Shown here: piece by piece, positions 47,301-60,700 of the stretch
How the letters are laid out: every line of letters starts with the position of its first letter
Numbering within the stretch: the first letter of the stretch is position 1
Notes under the pieces: generated by a model
Told to the model about the DNA's origin: nothing
Seen by the model: only the letters and a program-made list of their open reading frames with translations
The model's database searches: none
DNA from: Opisthocomus hoazin
Lineage: Eukaryota; Chordata; Aves; Opisthocomiformes; Opisthocomidae
NCBI RefSeq assembly: GCF_030867145.1
Contig: NC_134429.1
Location: 19,019,115 to 19,083,114 of the forward strand
Direction of reading: 5' to 3'
Length of the DNA stretch: 64,000 nt
Program-made: the position numbers and the translations under genes

Positions 47301-50300
47301 AGAGCTTAAAACGTTATTTTCATGACTTAGCCTAACTGCTAAAATAGTTACCACCAAACATCAATAAAGAAAGCAAAGCAATATCTTGCATCCAGTCAAC
47401 ACTACATTAACAGTGACATCAAATACACACAGAGAAAATTTTACAGTTACACTGTTCAATCCCTTCTGAGCTGCAGCAATAACACGGGATTTACAGAAGT
47501 GACCAGGAGGGTCACATGTGCAACAGGCAGATGTGACATTAGCAGAAGACCTAGGCTCCAATCCCTTTCTCATCAAAAAGTAACTACAACCTAGACCGAC
47601 TAAATGTTAGCACAGTTCAGGTCACAGGACAGTCAGAATCAAAGGTAGACCAGTTGTGGTCATTTTAAATGTTATTAAGATGCTTTATTAAGGTTGTATG
47701 GCTGTCTGGAACTGAAAATTCAAGGATTGTTGCTCTGGTGAACTTGGGCAGATTGCCAGAGCCACAAGCAGTTACATGGAAAGCCTGAGATGTAACAAGG
47801 GTGGGCTAAGGACCAGCTCTGTGTGAGCATGGGAACCGTGCAGTATTTCGGGCTGTCCAGGCTCGAACAAGAGCTATTAGTTCCTTCCTGCCACACTTGG
47901 GGTTGTTCACAAATACCAAGTCAGGGGAATAGTCACAGGAAAAAAATAAGTTCACATAAAGGCAGTTTCTTCAGCCTATCTCCCAAAAGTCGCTGTTTTT
48001 TTCCCTGGCATTCCTTTGATCCGCTTACCTATCACTGCATTGGAGATGGTGATTTTTAACCACATCCTGTCCCGGATTTCCAGGCCCGAGTCTGGCAGCT
48101 GCATAACCTTGACAATAGTAGCCATGTCACTCTTCACAGTTAAGGGAGATTCTTCTAATTCTAAAAGGAAGAAAGGTTACATGCTTCTTTGAAATGAACT
48201 GAGTCTGAAAGGAACTTCTCAGCTCCCAATTTGGATGATCCGTGTCAAGACACAGCTTTACCAACCGATGCAAAAAAAGACACAGAGGTTCCCAAATGCA
48301 CCCTCGCCAACGGCACAAATCACAACATTGGTACCAATTCTTCAGAGATCACGTTCAGTGCAACCAGCTCAGTCACTGAGACGCCGAGCCCCTACGCGTC
48401 CCGACTTCACAAACCAGCAACGGACCAGCACTGCGCTCCCTCAGTCCACGCTGCATCGAGATTGGCAGAAAAGGAAGCCCGAGGAGTTCTGCGACCACTG
48501 CTTTCCATTTCCATTCGCCAGGAACAGCCCCAGCCACCCAACAGCTCAGCGCACTCTGTGCAAAACTCTGCAGGACAAGGTTTCTTGGCTTGTTCTCTAA
48601 CTGTTGGTTTAACTGTCAGGAATAATACCCATCTGCATGGAGAACGATGACAACCATGCCTCAATCAATGTCCACTTGTTAAGATTTGGACATCAGCATA
48701 ATTGGAGAGAACTGAAATTAGGAAAAAAGCTTCCATCACCAGGATAAAGGCTAGTGGTTTCCTTCAAAAAAAACTTTCCACGATCCCAGCAACAGCAGCC
48801 TTACAAATTAACAAGTGGCTTAAAGCCAGCATTACTTCGCCCTGCATCTTTCTTGCAGAGCACTTCAAAAACGGCTACTCCCAAATGCCTGAGCAGCTCC
48901 GTTCATATTTCACACCCTCCTATGGGCTGGCTCACCAGAGGCTTCATACTTTCCTGATCCATTTTTATAATAAAAGCAGAACACCTAGGGCTGAGATTCA
49001 CCCTGCTGACCTGCGGTGCCTACCATAGGAGTCTAGTTCCTTTAGAAACTCCTTCTCTACCACACAGTGAGGCAAAGTGGCATCCAATATTGCAAGCCCC
49101 GTGGGGTGACTCTGGGTCCAAGAGTCTACCAGCCTTCTTGTGGTAGCTGTGCAGAACTCAAATATCCTGCCCTATACATAAGACCATTCTACTCTTGGAT
49201 ACAGCACCCAGTCCTCCTCGCTCCCATCTTCTTAGCCCTAGAAAAATCATGTTGAACATGTGCGTCCTGCGTTTGCAGTTCATCTTTCCCCACCAGGAAT
49301 TCAGAACCCCTCCTCCCCTCCCTTCTCCCAGCTCCCCATATCACCCACCTTTCAGAAGCACAGGGGAACCAATTTTGTCCTTTTCCAGCAACCCAAAATT
49401 TTGATAAAAGGTACAACAAGCATGAAACAATGAAAACTGAAAATGCTCCTTTCAATACATGCACTGCCAATAGGCATGAAAACATCCCAGACCATCTATG
49501 CATGCGGTTTCAATACTTGCAAAGTTTGAACAAACACTACAATTTCGCTTTTGCTTGAAGTTAGTTTGGTTAGTGGCAAAAAGCAACATGTTTGTTTGGG
49601 GGGAAAAAAACCAATAACAAATCAATATTCTAGTAAAGTATGTGGGGAGCAGTTAATTGTATTTTCTTGGAGACCTGCGATCTGCATGTAAAGAAAAACT
49701 CTGGCCAAATGATTATCAATATTTTCCAAGTCTGCTAGTTGCCGTACAAACATGAAAAATTCTGAGATGCATCGAAACTGCGCCCGCTTTGGTCTGAACT
49801 CAGTCAACCGTGGGCGTGACTACCTGACCACCTGCACAGGTACGTGCAAATCTGCGGAACAGCAGGGACAGGAACTCCTCCCTGGGGAACAGATCGACCG
49901 CAAAGCTCTTTCTCGGGGCTCTGGTTACTGGATTTGAGTGGCCTGGGAGTAAAAGAGGTGTACGCTCCAGGAAAATGAAGTCCTACCACATGTAATACCC
50001 GCCCTGCCTTATGTCCTTATTTGAGTAAGGAAGCACACCTTTGCCTAAACAAAAAGGCCCCAGGAAAGGATGCAGCACCTCAGGCTGAATACTACTGCGC
50101 AGGAACAGTTTGAAGTCTCAGTTCAAAATCCTCTGAAGTCCATGCAAAAGGAGAACTTTCCACCAACGTCAGTGGACTGCATGTTGAAACAGCAAGACTT
50201 TCAAGGAACACTGAAACACGTGAAGTTCATCTCACGGAACGGGACAGCAGTACTTTGCAGAAAGAGGGCCCGCAGTGGCAGAACAGGGGCTGGAAAATCT

Positions 50301-53300
50301 ACCTGCAGCAGAGTAAACGAGGAGCAGAGTTTGCACTGGCTGAGGCAGCGAGTCCAACGCTCACAAACCACCGTGAGAGAATATTCTCCTGCATCAGCCA
50401 GAACTCTGCTGGAGAACAAGATACTTTTTAAAGCAATAATGATTATGAAACGCCGGAGTCTGCCTTAGTTTGCATAGTCCTGTTTTTGAAGAAATGCACC
50501 TGAGAAAATAAAGAGCTAACACAGAACTGTGTGGTGGTGATGTGTACAGCCCCAAAATCTCAGCTGCTTCAATCGCTAGCACCGATGTGATGGTGGCTGT
50601 GCAAACGGTTCAGATATCAGAACTTCCCTTTTGATCCAGAGGCCAGAGAGCAAGGGAATGCCAGTCAGAAGGAGAGCAGTTATTCAGTCCACCGACATTA
50701 TCCTGGCCTTGGCATACGGAGTAAACCAGCAGACATTGACAATACTTAAAACAAGGAACCATGACACAGACTTGTCTAAGATGAGTCCGTTAAGTCACTA
50801 TTCCACCTTCACAGCCAGATACCGTAGAACAGATATTATATTTGCTTCAGATACCAGTGACTCCAGCCTCAGAGGAACTGAAACAGAGAATCTTGCAGTG
50901 GAGCATGCAGAGTTAGAAAGCCCCATTTTGCAAGAAGCTCTTCGTTCTCTGAGGCGTCAATGCACAGTGTCTCCTCGCCTCTCTCTCCTCCTCCGTTCCT
51001 TCCCAATTTTGTGTCTCCTGCCAAGGAGGTGCTCTTCGTGCCTACGGCCCTGAGGTGCTGCCTGCCAGGTCGGGGTGGGTAACAGCGCTGAACCGAAGGA
51101 AGGAGTGGTGAGCACAAGGTCACAATGAAGGTCAGGGGTACTCCGCGTTTCCTTGCGTTCAGGAAACATTGTAAGTCACTGGCATAGAAATGAGAAGCTG
51201 TCTCCAAAATGTGGTTCTGCTCCCAAATAACCTTTATTTTAAAAGTATGATTGAGATGGCATCTGCGTTCCACGCTTCCCAATCACACCGCTATATATCA
51301 AGGCACACGATACACGAATAGTTCCAGCGGAACGCAGAGTAACAGACTCTTGTCGTTTGACAGCAATCAGCAGATACATTTGATTCCAGCAACCTTTAGT
51401 ACCTGTAAGCCTGAAAACACATCTCAAGATAAAGCAGTCGTCAGGTAAGTGGTTCACTTGCTTTCTGCTGCGGATGTGCTTCCCCTTCAGCGGTGCTGCC
51501 TACTATCTAAAGAGGCACCGAGCTACTACACCTACAAAAAGGATAACAGCCCTCTCCATCCAAGGTGAGGTGTAATTCTGGGAACTATGCACATGTAAAA
51601 TCTGAGAGAGGGCAGAAGAAAAAGAGGCAGACACCTACGTAGTCCAACAGGACTCCACTGGTCCCTGCAAATGCAACTTTCATGCTTCAGCCATGCATTT
51701 GTCCAGGAAAGATTCTGCCACTAACCACCAGCACTACATTGGTCCTTACAATCCTCAAAGCATTGTTTTTCTTGCTCATTCTGTTTTGTTGTTTTTTCTA
51801 AATGCTATCCTCCCTTTCTCTCTGGAAAAATCTTACAAAATGAAAAAAGTTACTCAGTCCTAAATTTAGACTCCAGATCTGGCAGACACTTCAGCATCCC
51901 TTGTTAAACACCTAAGTACTCCTCTGACTTTCAGTGAGTGCATACTGAGGTAGCGTTGTCCCAATAATGAGATTATCTCCTCAGGACTTCAAGGCCACTT
52001 CAAGATTTCTGTGTGTATATAAACAAATACAATAAATCTCATTGCTACAGATGAACAAATCCAATAGAAAGGTTGCATCTCTGCAGAAATTATTCCATAT
52101 TAATATTACAGGAAACAAACACGTATTAATGAGGTGGAAAGTACCTCAACACTTTCATGTCAAGGAAACAGAAGTGCTGTTTTAAATACGAACGCTCTCC
52201 TGAACTAGGACTTCAGTGGACAGTGTTCTCAGAGACACAGGCTCCTCACTTATTGGTCTTCCCTTACTGCCATGTGTTGCAAACCAAACGCTCGCTTTTA
52301 TCCCACACTAACATCAGAAAGCAAAGGAAACGTAAAAGAAAGGAAGAGCTTATATTCTTTAAACAAAAATGTCCAAGGTAAGGAATCAGGACAACTTGCT
52401 GGCTACATAAATATGACTAGTTGAGAGACTGCCACAGATAGGCAAACCACAAAAAGAAGGCTGAACTCTAACTGTAATTTCACATGGGACATTACATTTG
52501 TTTTTAATTTGTTCAATTAATGCTAAAAGTATAAAAAAGTATACAAGAAGGCTATGCGAGTATAGTGGAAGATTTCCTAAACGGTACACTAACGTTATTA
52601 TCCAGTGACATCTATCTGAAGCAAATTATTTAAATTTATTAAAAACCAGTCAAATGCAAGGAGGAAGCTCTCACATTCAGCTGAGGGGATAAAGTTGGAC
52701 ACCTGCCTTGTGAACTTTAACAGGGACCAGAAGCCACCTCTTCCTGAATGTGAGCCCTAGCAAAACACCGCTGTGTTAACTTCTGGCCTTTGGAAACAGG
52801 TTTTACGCTCCCCATAAGAATGACAAATTTAAGAAAGCATTCAAGAGTTCTCTGGTGGCCGTCCTTTTCATCGTGCTTGTGGCCGGGGTCGGTTTTGCGC
52901 ACAGCTCTGCACCGCTGGCCCCGAGCAGAAGACGCCTGCCCTGTGCTGGCCGCAGTGTGACTTACTTTCCGAATCGGGAATTGAGCTTGTTAGTGAGGAG
53001 CTGGTAGATGTGGTGATGCTCATGGAGGGGCTCATACCGTAACGGGGGTACGCTCCCGTCATGGCTGTGGTATGAGAGATCCACGCTGCAGGGTCAATTG
53101 GCCTCACTGGTTCAGCTGCAAAACAACCAGAAAGGGAGAAACAGACAATCAGAATCGGATCTGCAGTGAACACTAAGACCTAGAAGGAATTTTTTGGGGG
53201 TGCACTAGTTCTTGCCATTCTGATATTACAACTGAGTACAACTGAGGTAGTCTGAGCACGAGGGAACAAAAACCACCTTGCCAGCAGTAGCTGGTTTCCT

Positions 53301-56300
53301 CCACCAACTGCCACACCAAACGGGAGGCAACCAGGACACTCCCATTCCCATAACTGCAGTAGGAGTGAAGTATTTCCACTTGCAGGAAAGCAGCTACCTG
53401 TCCAGTAACAGTAGTTTGCTACTGTTCTATACAGTGAGACAGATTCTCCTTTTGCTACAACGTGAAGTACTCCCAAATGCTTTGTCCCAGCTGGCAGGAA
53501 GATCTCTCCCTACTTGTAAGGAATTTGGATCCAAAATAACCACTCAGACAGAAGGTGAATCCGAGCAGTGACTCTATAGCTCTGTATTTGCAGAGGTGAG
53601 GCACCATGGAATTCCCATCTCTGCATTTTTAGCAGTCATAATGAAACATTTTAGGACTGGAACAGTCTTGCACAATAGACAAGATCTATAAAGACCATTT
53701 GAAGAGACTGGTGTTCGAGAAGAATGAAAATTACACTCAGACTTTAAGAGCAGCCACATAGCAAGTAATTTTGAAATCTGGGAATAAAACTCAATTTTCT
53801 CCATAATCTGGATTACTTCTTTTCTTCCGAATTATAGTGGCTGTTGTTCCATTGCCCTAAAATCAGAAATTATGCAAAAGAGCTCTGCCTATGTTAGGTA
53901 TTTCCACAAAACATCCCACACATTACTGCAATCAGTTTAGTGTACAGCAGACACACCGCCGCTCACCTTGGACAATAACGCGTGCTCCCTTGCTGAACAA
54001 CGGACAAACCGATACACAAGCTCTCCCTGTAGCATTTCTGAAATGGGTGATTTGTGGGATTTTTCTTCTGATGATGCTGGTTTTCCTAAGGACTTCACCA
54101 AGTGAGCTCTCCTGCTCTGCACAAGCCTGTTGCATTAACTGCAGTGGCCAATGCTATGCCTGTCTTCACTGCAGGACTGGTTTCAGTATCACAAACAGAG
54201 CCCTCGCCAGCAGGAGGCAGCTGTGTTTGTCACATGAGCACGGGATCTTTTAACGCTACTGAAAGATTTCTTAAGCCAGAAGTTTTAAAACTAGATCATT
54301 TTCAGGCATGTTTATGTATATTAAGCAATGCTGTTTGCCTCAAATTTTAAAAATACTCAGTCAAAATCCTTTCTAAGAAGTGTACATGTGACACAATGAG
54401 GTTTTTTAACACTTCAGCATAGTTATCCTCCAAACTTTCTATCAACTGAAAGGCTAAGATCACGAGGATGTACCCACCAAAAGATCAGAGCTTGATCCAA
54501 AGCCAAGTGAATCAAAACAAAAACTCCCATGAACTCAGTAGGCACTGGAATCTCAGAAAGAGCATCTGAAACCCCCAGCTCCCAGAACAAAAGGCAAACA
54601 AACAATACAGCCAAACTTAAAAACATCGAACTCTGTTACACAGCAAAATAACTGAAAATATTCTAGACCTTGAGGGCCCCACAGGAACCCAGCAAAGAGC
54701 ACAAATATATACTCACCCCTGGGGATGGTGAAATAACTCCTGGGAGTAGGGTCCCAGCATTTGGCTACTGTTAGGCTGATAGGTCTAGGAAGAAAGAAAA
54801 CAAGTAAGGGCAACAACTTTACCTACAGAATTTGTAACTGCTACAACAAACTGTTTGAAACAAACTTATTCCTATCCAAGGGCTGTCAAGTGCATTCTGC
54901 GAATGCTTTTGAGATGCTTGTCGGAGTATTTTCAGCATGAACCAGTATTAGGATGTTTCTTGTTTTGTGTAGATCACGACCACTATTGGTGAAATCTGTC
55001 GAATGATCAGCTCTTGAGATATTAAAATGCTCATTGTACAAACAGTCCTACTGAAACCAGGCAACTCCTAGTTCGTGTTGGTTTTGGCTGCACATTGGAA
55101 CCAGTCTCACCTCTTCATCATTTGCACTGAGACGTCCAGAGTCGAGCTCAGCAGCCACGCCGGTTGCTTATTGAGATCAAAATGTCAATCTCTCTGAGGT
55201 TTTCCCAATACTGATAACTGCATACGGAGGACAAGTGGCAAGAGATTTTGTAATATGCTCACCCTGGTTTGGAGACTATTTCCCGTAAAACCCGTACGGC
55301 ATCATCATTGCTCATGTTCTCAAAATTGACATCATTCACCTGAAATGTTGAAAAAGCAGAGGTCAGGCTTTGCAATAGGGAAATTAAAGACATTTTACTT
55401 GTTGAATTCCAAATATATTTGCCTTGTAACTGTTTCCATTCCTTTGAGCAGCCGCAGAAATACTGCTTCTCAGAGCACAACTATCCAGCAGAGATCGCAA
55501 AGAGTTACAGATTTAAGTGATAACGGTCTTTGTGACACATTTCTCTGAGTATGAATGAATTCTGTTAACTGATTACGGAGTCCATGGATCTGGTGGGATG
55601 ACTGAGCTGAGCCACCAACGTACAAGCCAGCAGCACGTATTTTTGGACACGGACCAACCTGCAGAAGCATGTCTCCTGGTTCAATTCGGCCATCTGCTGC
55701 CACAGCCCCTCCTTTCATAATAGAGCCAATGTATATGCCACCATCACCCCGGTCATTGCTCTGTCCTACAATGCTGATTCCCAGGAAGTTATACTTTTCT
55801 ACACAGATAGAAAGTGGAGGGTGGGGGGAAAAAAAGCAAACAAAGTGATTGGAATGATAGTGAAGAGCTAACAGCAGGCTACTTCAGTCCTGAAAAATCA
55901 GATCTCTCAACGCATCAGCTGGGCCACGTTTGACTCACAATTATCTCAGGTTACCCTACTGGCGTATGTCTGCCTGGCATGGTCAGGGAAAGGCAGCAGG
56001 AAATGCTGCTAAAGACATGATTTTTTTCATACAGGACACCGAAAAATTACATTCAAAAAATCAGGAAGAGAAATGACATTGAAAAGACATGTCTACACCT
56101 AGAAATTAGGTGCCTGATCAGCATTAGGCAATGTTTTTTCCACATGCCAGAGTGGCAGGAAGAATTTGGCGCTACTGCAAGGTGCTGAATCAGCAGTCCT
56201 GCACATTTCTGTCTGGCTAAACAATGAAGCACATGAGCAGCAGAAATACAAACCCCCAGTGCTCTTCTACTTTTGTTCCTAACAACGTCTGACCCCTTAC

Positions 56301-57747
56301 CATTCCTAGAAAAAAGAGCAGAACTCCAGATCCTGGCGTTCCAGCTCCCTCCCTGGGCTCGCTGGGAAGAGCACTGTTCTCCTTGTGCAAACGGCTCGGA
56401 CCTTCCCAGTACCGGACTCAGAATCCAGGCACAGTCAGCAGAGCAGCAGCTCTCAGCTGCCATTCCCTTTAGTTCAGTTGGCATCCTTTCAAATCAATGA
56501 ACTTGCTACTGGCTCCAAAAGCTACTGCACTATGACAAAATACTTCTGTATCACTTGAAATTCACCATAAGAAACATTGCTTGTCCTCTTACCCATGTTG
56601 AGTGTGACAGTGATGATATTTAGGGACATGGTAGAATCAGTGATGCTGCTGAACGAAGACGACTGCAAAATACAACAGAAAAATCTCAAGGTTTTAAATG
56701 GCTCAGGATAATACAATAAAAATAACTATTGAGGATTAATTCATTGGGAACTGAGTAACAAGTTTCTGTTTGGAAGGCATCCACCATTGTGGCCTCCTCA
56801 AAATTATTCTTCATTTAGAATCTGTAAGGAAAAAAAATCTGAACGCAATCTGCACTTTCTCCAAAGACTTGTTTACAAAACACACGGAGCAAGATCCTAT
56901 ACTGAGGTTTCTCAACTGAACTTCACATTTCTGCTTCCTGACTACATTGCTGACAGGCAGACATTTAAATACTAAAGTGCCCAGTGCAGTGTGAATTATT
57001 ACATCCCTAAAGAGAGGAGTGAACATGATCCTTCAGGCAGCGAGAAGACAGACACTCCTCCCTGACAAAATGAAATACAAATGTGCTTATCAATTATCTC
57101 TAAAATATTTACTCCAGTTCTTGTGATAATATGTATGCATATTTATTCTTTAATCTATCAAGACTGGTATTTACAGGAGAACAAAACAGTGACTTCAAAA
57201 AGTATGTCACTTGGACCATCCTCCTTCTGCTACCATAGGACTAGCACAGAAAAGGGCAAGAGGAAAGATCTACGATTTCCTATGAACGCAGATTTCTCCT
57301 TTCAGTAGAATCCAAGTCTCGGCAATTTATATCTCAGGCAGCACAGACACCCCTTGCCCTCATCAGCCACTAGCGTGACGGAGGTTCTCCCGCGGAGGCT
57401 GGTCTTGAAAGAGACAACAAGAAATGCGATCACTTAGCAGTGAAAGGAGAAAGGGAGAGAAGAAAAAGAGTCTTGACTCTAGTGCTGCAGAACCTTGAAT
57501 GTTCGAGATTTAGTCCAGGGTAGCTTACAGCCAAAGGGAGCCTTTCCAATCAATTCAACAGGGCATAGACCTGTTTCGGATCCCTTCCTAATTCACATGC
57601 TACACTCAAAAACCACGGTTCACCTTCTCCAAAAATTATGATGCCAACCTTACCCTGTCAATCTGCCGCATCCTTTGTTTCCTCCTCCTGCGTTTATGCT
57701 TCCGTATGAGCCGGGAAGAAGTACTTTGCTCAGTGGAGCTACTCAAC
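41365..57747 (-). CDS. DVL1: Dishevelled 1, C-terminal ten coding exons (5' exons outside window)
   Basis: Dishevelled is the cytoplasmic scaffold that passes Wnt signals from Frizzled to the beta-catenin and planar polarity branches. Exons on the minus strand are 57654-57747, 56593-56662, 55659-55798, 55263-55339, 54717-54784, 52966-53115, 48029-48160, 46983-47150, 46277-46483 and 41365-41783, about 507 residues with all junctions in frame. In order they give the Ser-rich and basic stretch ([11 protein letters not shown]), the PDZ domain ([41 protein letters not shown]), the Pro linker ([11 protein letters not shown]), the DEP domain ([46 protein letters not shown]), and the Pro/Gly/Ser tail ending CEFFVDIM, the conserved peptide that can bind the PDZ domain. 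The tail ([14 protein letters not shown]) and the synteny identify DVL1 rather than DVL2 or DVL3. The DIX domain exons were not found up to 64000 and lie further right. Confidence 0.97.
42007..42154. repeat. 74-bp tandem duplication in the last DVL1 intron
   Basis: The segment beginning acgtagacaccttggagctt at 42007 is repeated at 42081 with only about three differences over 74 bases. It lies about 220 bases upstream (in gene sense) of the final DVL1 exon. The small divergence indicates a recent or homogenised duplication. Confidence 0.92.
42942..43055 (-). mobile_element. CR1 LINE 3' stub in the last DVL1 intron
   Basis: tcacagaatcatagaaagtt, then ggtcggaagggacccctaga and a gagcagggacacc block, match a CR1 3' end in the same orientation as the other copies. 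Here that is the sense orientation of DVL1. It is about 115 bases long and its right side fades into unique sequence. Confidence 0.85.
43056..46276 (-). other. DVL1 intron before the last exon
   Basis: Apart from the CR1 stub and the 74-bp duplication, this 4.5 kb intron holds only unique sequence with A-rich runs near 44735-44765 and 45130-45142. No additional exon with good splice sites and a family match was seen. Confidence 0.5.
48161..52965 (-). other. DVL1 intron between the linker exon and the DEP exons
   Basis: This 4.8 kb of intronic sequence contains scattered 60-140 codon frames on both strands. None is bounded by matching splice sites or resembles a known domain. No repeat element is recognised. 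Confidence 0.5.
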
Positions 57748-60700
57748 CTGAGGGAAATTGAGAGCAAACGTCAACTCTGTAAAGCTGAACCACCTGCATT
57801 TCTCTGCACCCTGCCAAAAAAAAAAAAAAGGCTGATTCCTACAAATGCAGGAGAGAGTAAATCCTACACACCAGCAGCGAGCTTACAACGTATTGCTCTG
57901 CTCGTTGCTGAACTGCTGCTCAGTCCCAGTGCGTGCTGTCCCTCAGCCTCTGCCTGGGAGCACAGAGAAGATACCAGCTAAACTACAGCATGGATTACAG
58001 AGGGTATTTTACTGGCTTGCTTTCTTCTGGGAGCAAGAGCAAACGCAACCCACATCTCAATAGGCATTTATCACCTGGATCCAACCACCCGAAGCTCAGC
58101 GGCAGCCGTCTTCCACTACTTCAGAGGTGGTCCTGACTCCAGGCCCATCACATCAAAATGCACACTACAAGAACGGCCATACACTACACAACGATTTTAA
58201 TCTCCACTCTGAGAGAACAACAGACAACCCGGAGAATCTCTTCATACTCCTTTTTTTGAGTCTTGTCATGGTGCTGTTGTTTTCTTCTGCTGCTATCTAC
58301 CCTGTAAACAGGAACTTAACATTAGGGCTTGAATTCAATGAAATAAAGTAGCAATTAATAACAGCTACTACCAAATAGGGACAGAGGAACAGTGAATACG
58401 ATTTACCTTTACATATTCTGCTAGTTTTATTTTGTTGGGGTTTTTTTCAGGCTCGTCAAACTTGTAGAGCCTAAATGTGCCACATTATACATATAAATCC
58501 TTAAAATCCCGCGAAGAGTTAGGAACGTTTTTTTCATTTCACAGGTAGTGGACAGAAAGACATAAATGGATTTGCCCAAATTAATTTCAGAAACCTGGAA
58601 CAAAGCCTAGATGTCAGATACGCAAGTGTAACACCACAGAAACATCTCTCCTCTATTTCTTACGTTAAGAATGGCAAAGAAAGACAAAGTAATGCTCCAT
58701 CATTAACCAAGGTTTAATAAAATCCAACCCTACACAACAGAAGTAATTGAACTGGCACTGTCACAACGAAAACAGTGCCAGTCTTTTTCCCCAGTCTCCA
58801 CAACCCTGTCTTCAAAGTTCCCAGCCACGCGCAGGAATGCTAGAATACCTCGAGCAAAACTTGATACCAGCAACTTCAAACAGGAGCTTGCTGTCACGAG
58901 CTCACAACCCACCACACCGGGAAAGCCACCTTGCACAAAGCAGGTGTGTTTTAGTGGAGCGGAGTACCAGAGACGATGGAACTGCTCACAGGGTGTGAAT
59001 CCCTTGACGTTCTCTTTCAGTTCACAAAACTATTTCAGGCATGTAAACCCCACACACTCCTTTTTTCCCCTCCCAGCAAGGCAAATTCATGTAAAGAGCC
59101 AAGAGGTGGTATTTTCAAAGAGATCAAAAATCTGATAATTCTCGATCTGTGGAAACAGCTCACAGCACCTGGATTTCTGAGGCTTTACTTTTTCAACAGG
59201 AAAAATAAAGAGGTCTTTCAGATGCGGGGCTCCCAAAACTGGACTTGTTCAACATTCACCACTCTTCTTGTAAGCACTGGCGAAGATTGACACAAAAACC
59301 TCCTCTTACACTTCACTACCAATACCCTCCCTATTTCTTCTCCGATTTCATTCTCCTCCTCTTATTTCCCAGAACGTCTCACCAGTAGGATTCAGCCAAA
59401 ACTTTCCAACACATACCAGCTTAGGAGAATCTGCAGAGAGGCAAGGCATGTTGCTCACATCACAGGGAACCTGGGGGAGCTTTTCTGCATAAACACAAGT
59501 CAAGCAACAAGACGCCTTCAAAGGCTCTCCGCGAGATGCGAGTGCCCTTCTTCCACTGATGAGAGCACAAACTCAGGGCTCCAATCTGCAAACAAACCCT
59601 CTGCTCTATTCCCTGCTGGTGACACAGCACACGGGTGTGAAAGCTCTGCTCCTTCGCGTGACGAGGCAAGACATTCCACGGCTTTGGAGACAGCTGAGCT
59701 AGTCCATAACAGAAAAGACAAAACCTTAACACTTCATCTGTTCTTTTGGCACTATCATCACACTTCAAAGTCACTCATGGCATCCAGGGAATTGATTTTC
59801 ATTGTTTACACAGATATTGCACCTACTGCCATATCATATTTTGGCTTTACCCCGGTGTGCATCACCTCAGGAGTATGCAATACTTCCTGCCACCAACCTT
59901 TTTAGAATGGCATCCTCTAATGGCTACTGTGGATAAAGAGAGTTCATTAAACTCACACACACAGTTTTGTTTACTCAGTTTCCCATTACTACATCCCTGA
60001 AAGGGGTAATTCTGTGGCTAACATCACCTACTGCAAAAGACCATTAGTTTAGCAGCAAAGTTCTTCCTCCACCTTCCAGACAACAGGCGTTTTGTCTGGA
60101 CAGCAAGTTCTGCAAATGAGGCAGAGGAACGGCAGAGTTTCAGCAGACAGCTCACTGAATTTCTTTGTCTCGAGCAGTCCTGGCAGTAATCTGGTGCTAG
60201 TTCATGGCACTTTACATCCTACGAAGTACACAGCTTAAAAGTACCTCCCAGTGTATGTCAGTACACTTCCTCTGTCAATATTTTTACTGATCACAGACAG
60301 CACATAAGATCTGCTGCCTGCCAAGGTCGACTGGCTATGGCATTTTCTTCCTCCTGCTCTAGTGCACATCAATACGGTGTGGCTCAGAAAAAAAAAAGAA
60401 TTATTATTTCCAGCTTTTAGTCTAATTTTCTGACGTTGCACTGGACAAAAATACCTTTTGCCAGCACCGAGTATAGCCAGAAAACAGAAATGCTCTCTGA
60501 CTCCGAGGCCTTAGAAAGGATATTTTAATTTACCATCAAGTACAGAACATAAAAATACTTTCATTGCTATGTTTAGAGAGACAGATCAGGGATGAGTTCA
60601 AAAAGATGGAGTGGAAAAAAAAGAAGAAAAGTCTCAGTACACCACAGAAAGGCAGACAGCACAGCTGAGGTGATGAAGGTGTGAACAATTAGCTTGTGCT

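Noticed and set aside
50070-50468. 132-codon plus-strand frame in a DVL1 intron
   Set aside because: There is no matching splice signal, domain or conservation cue. It is probably a chance intronic frame.
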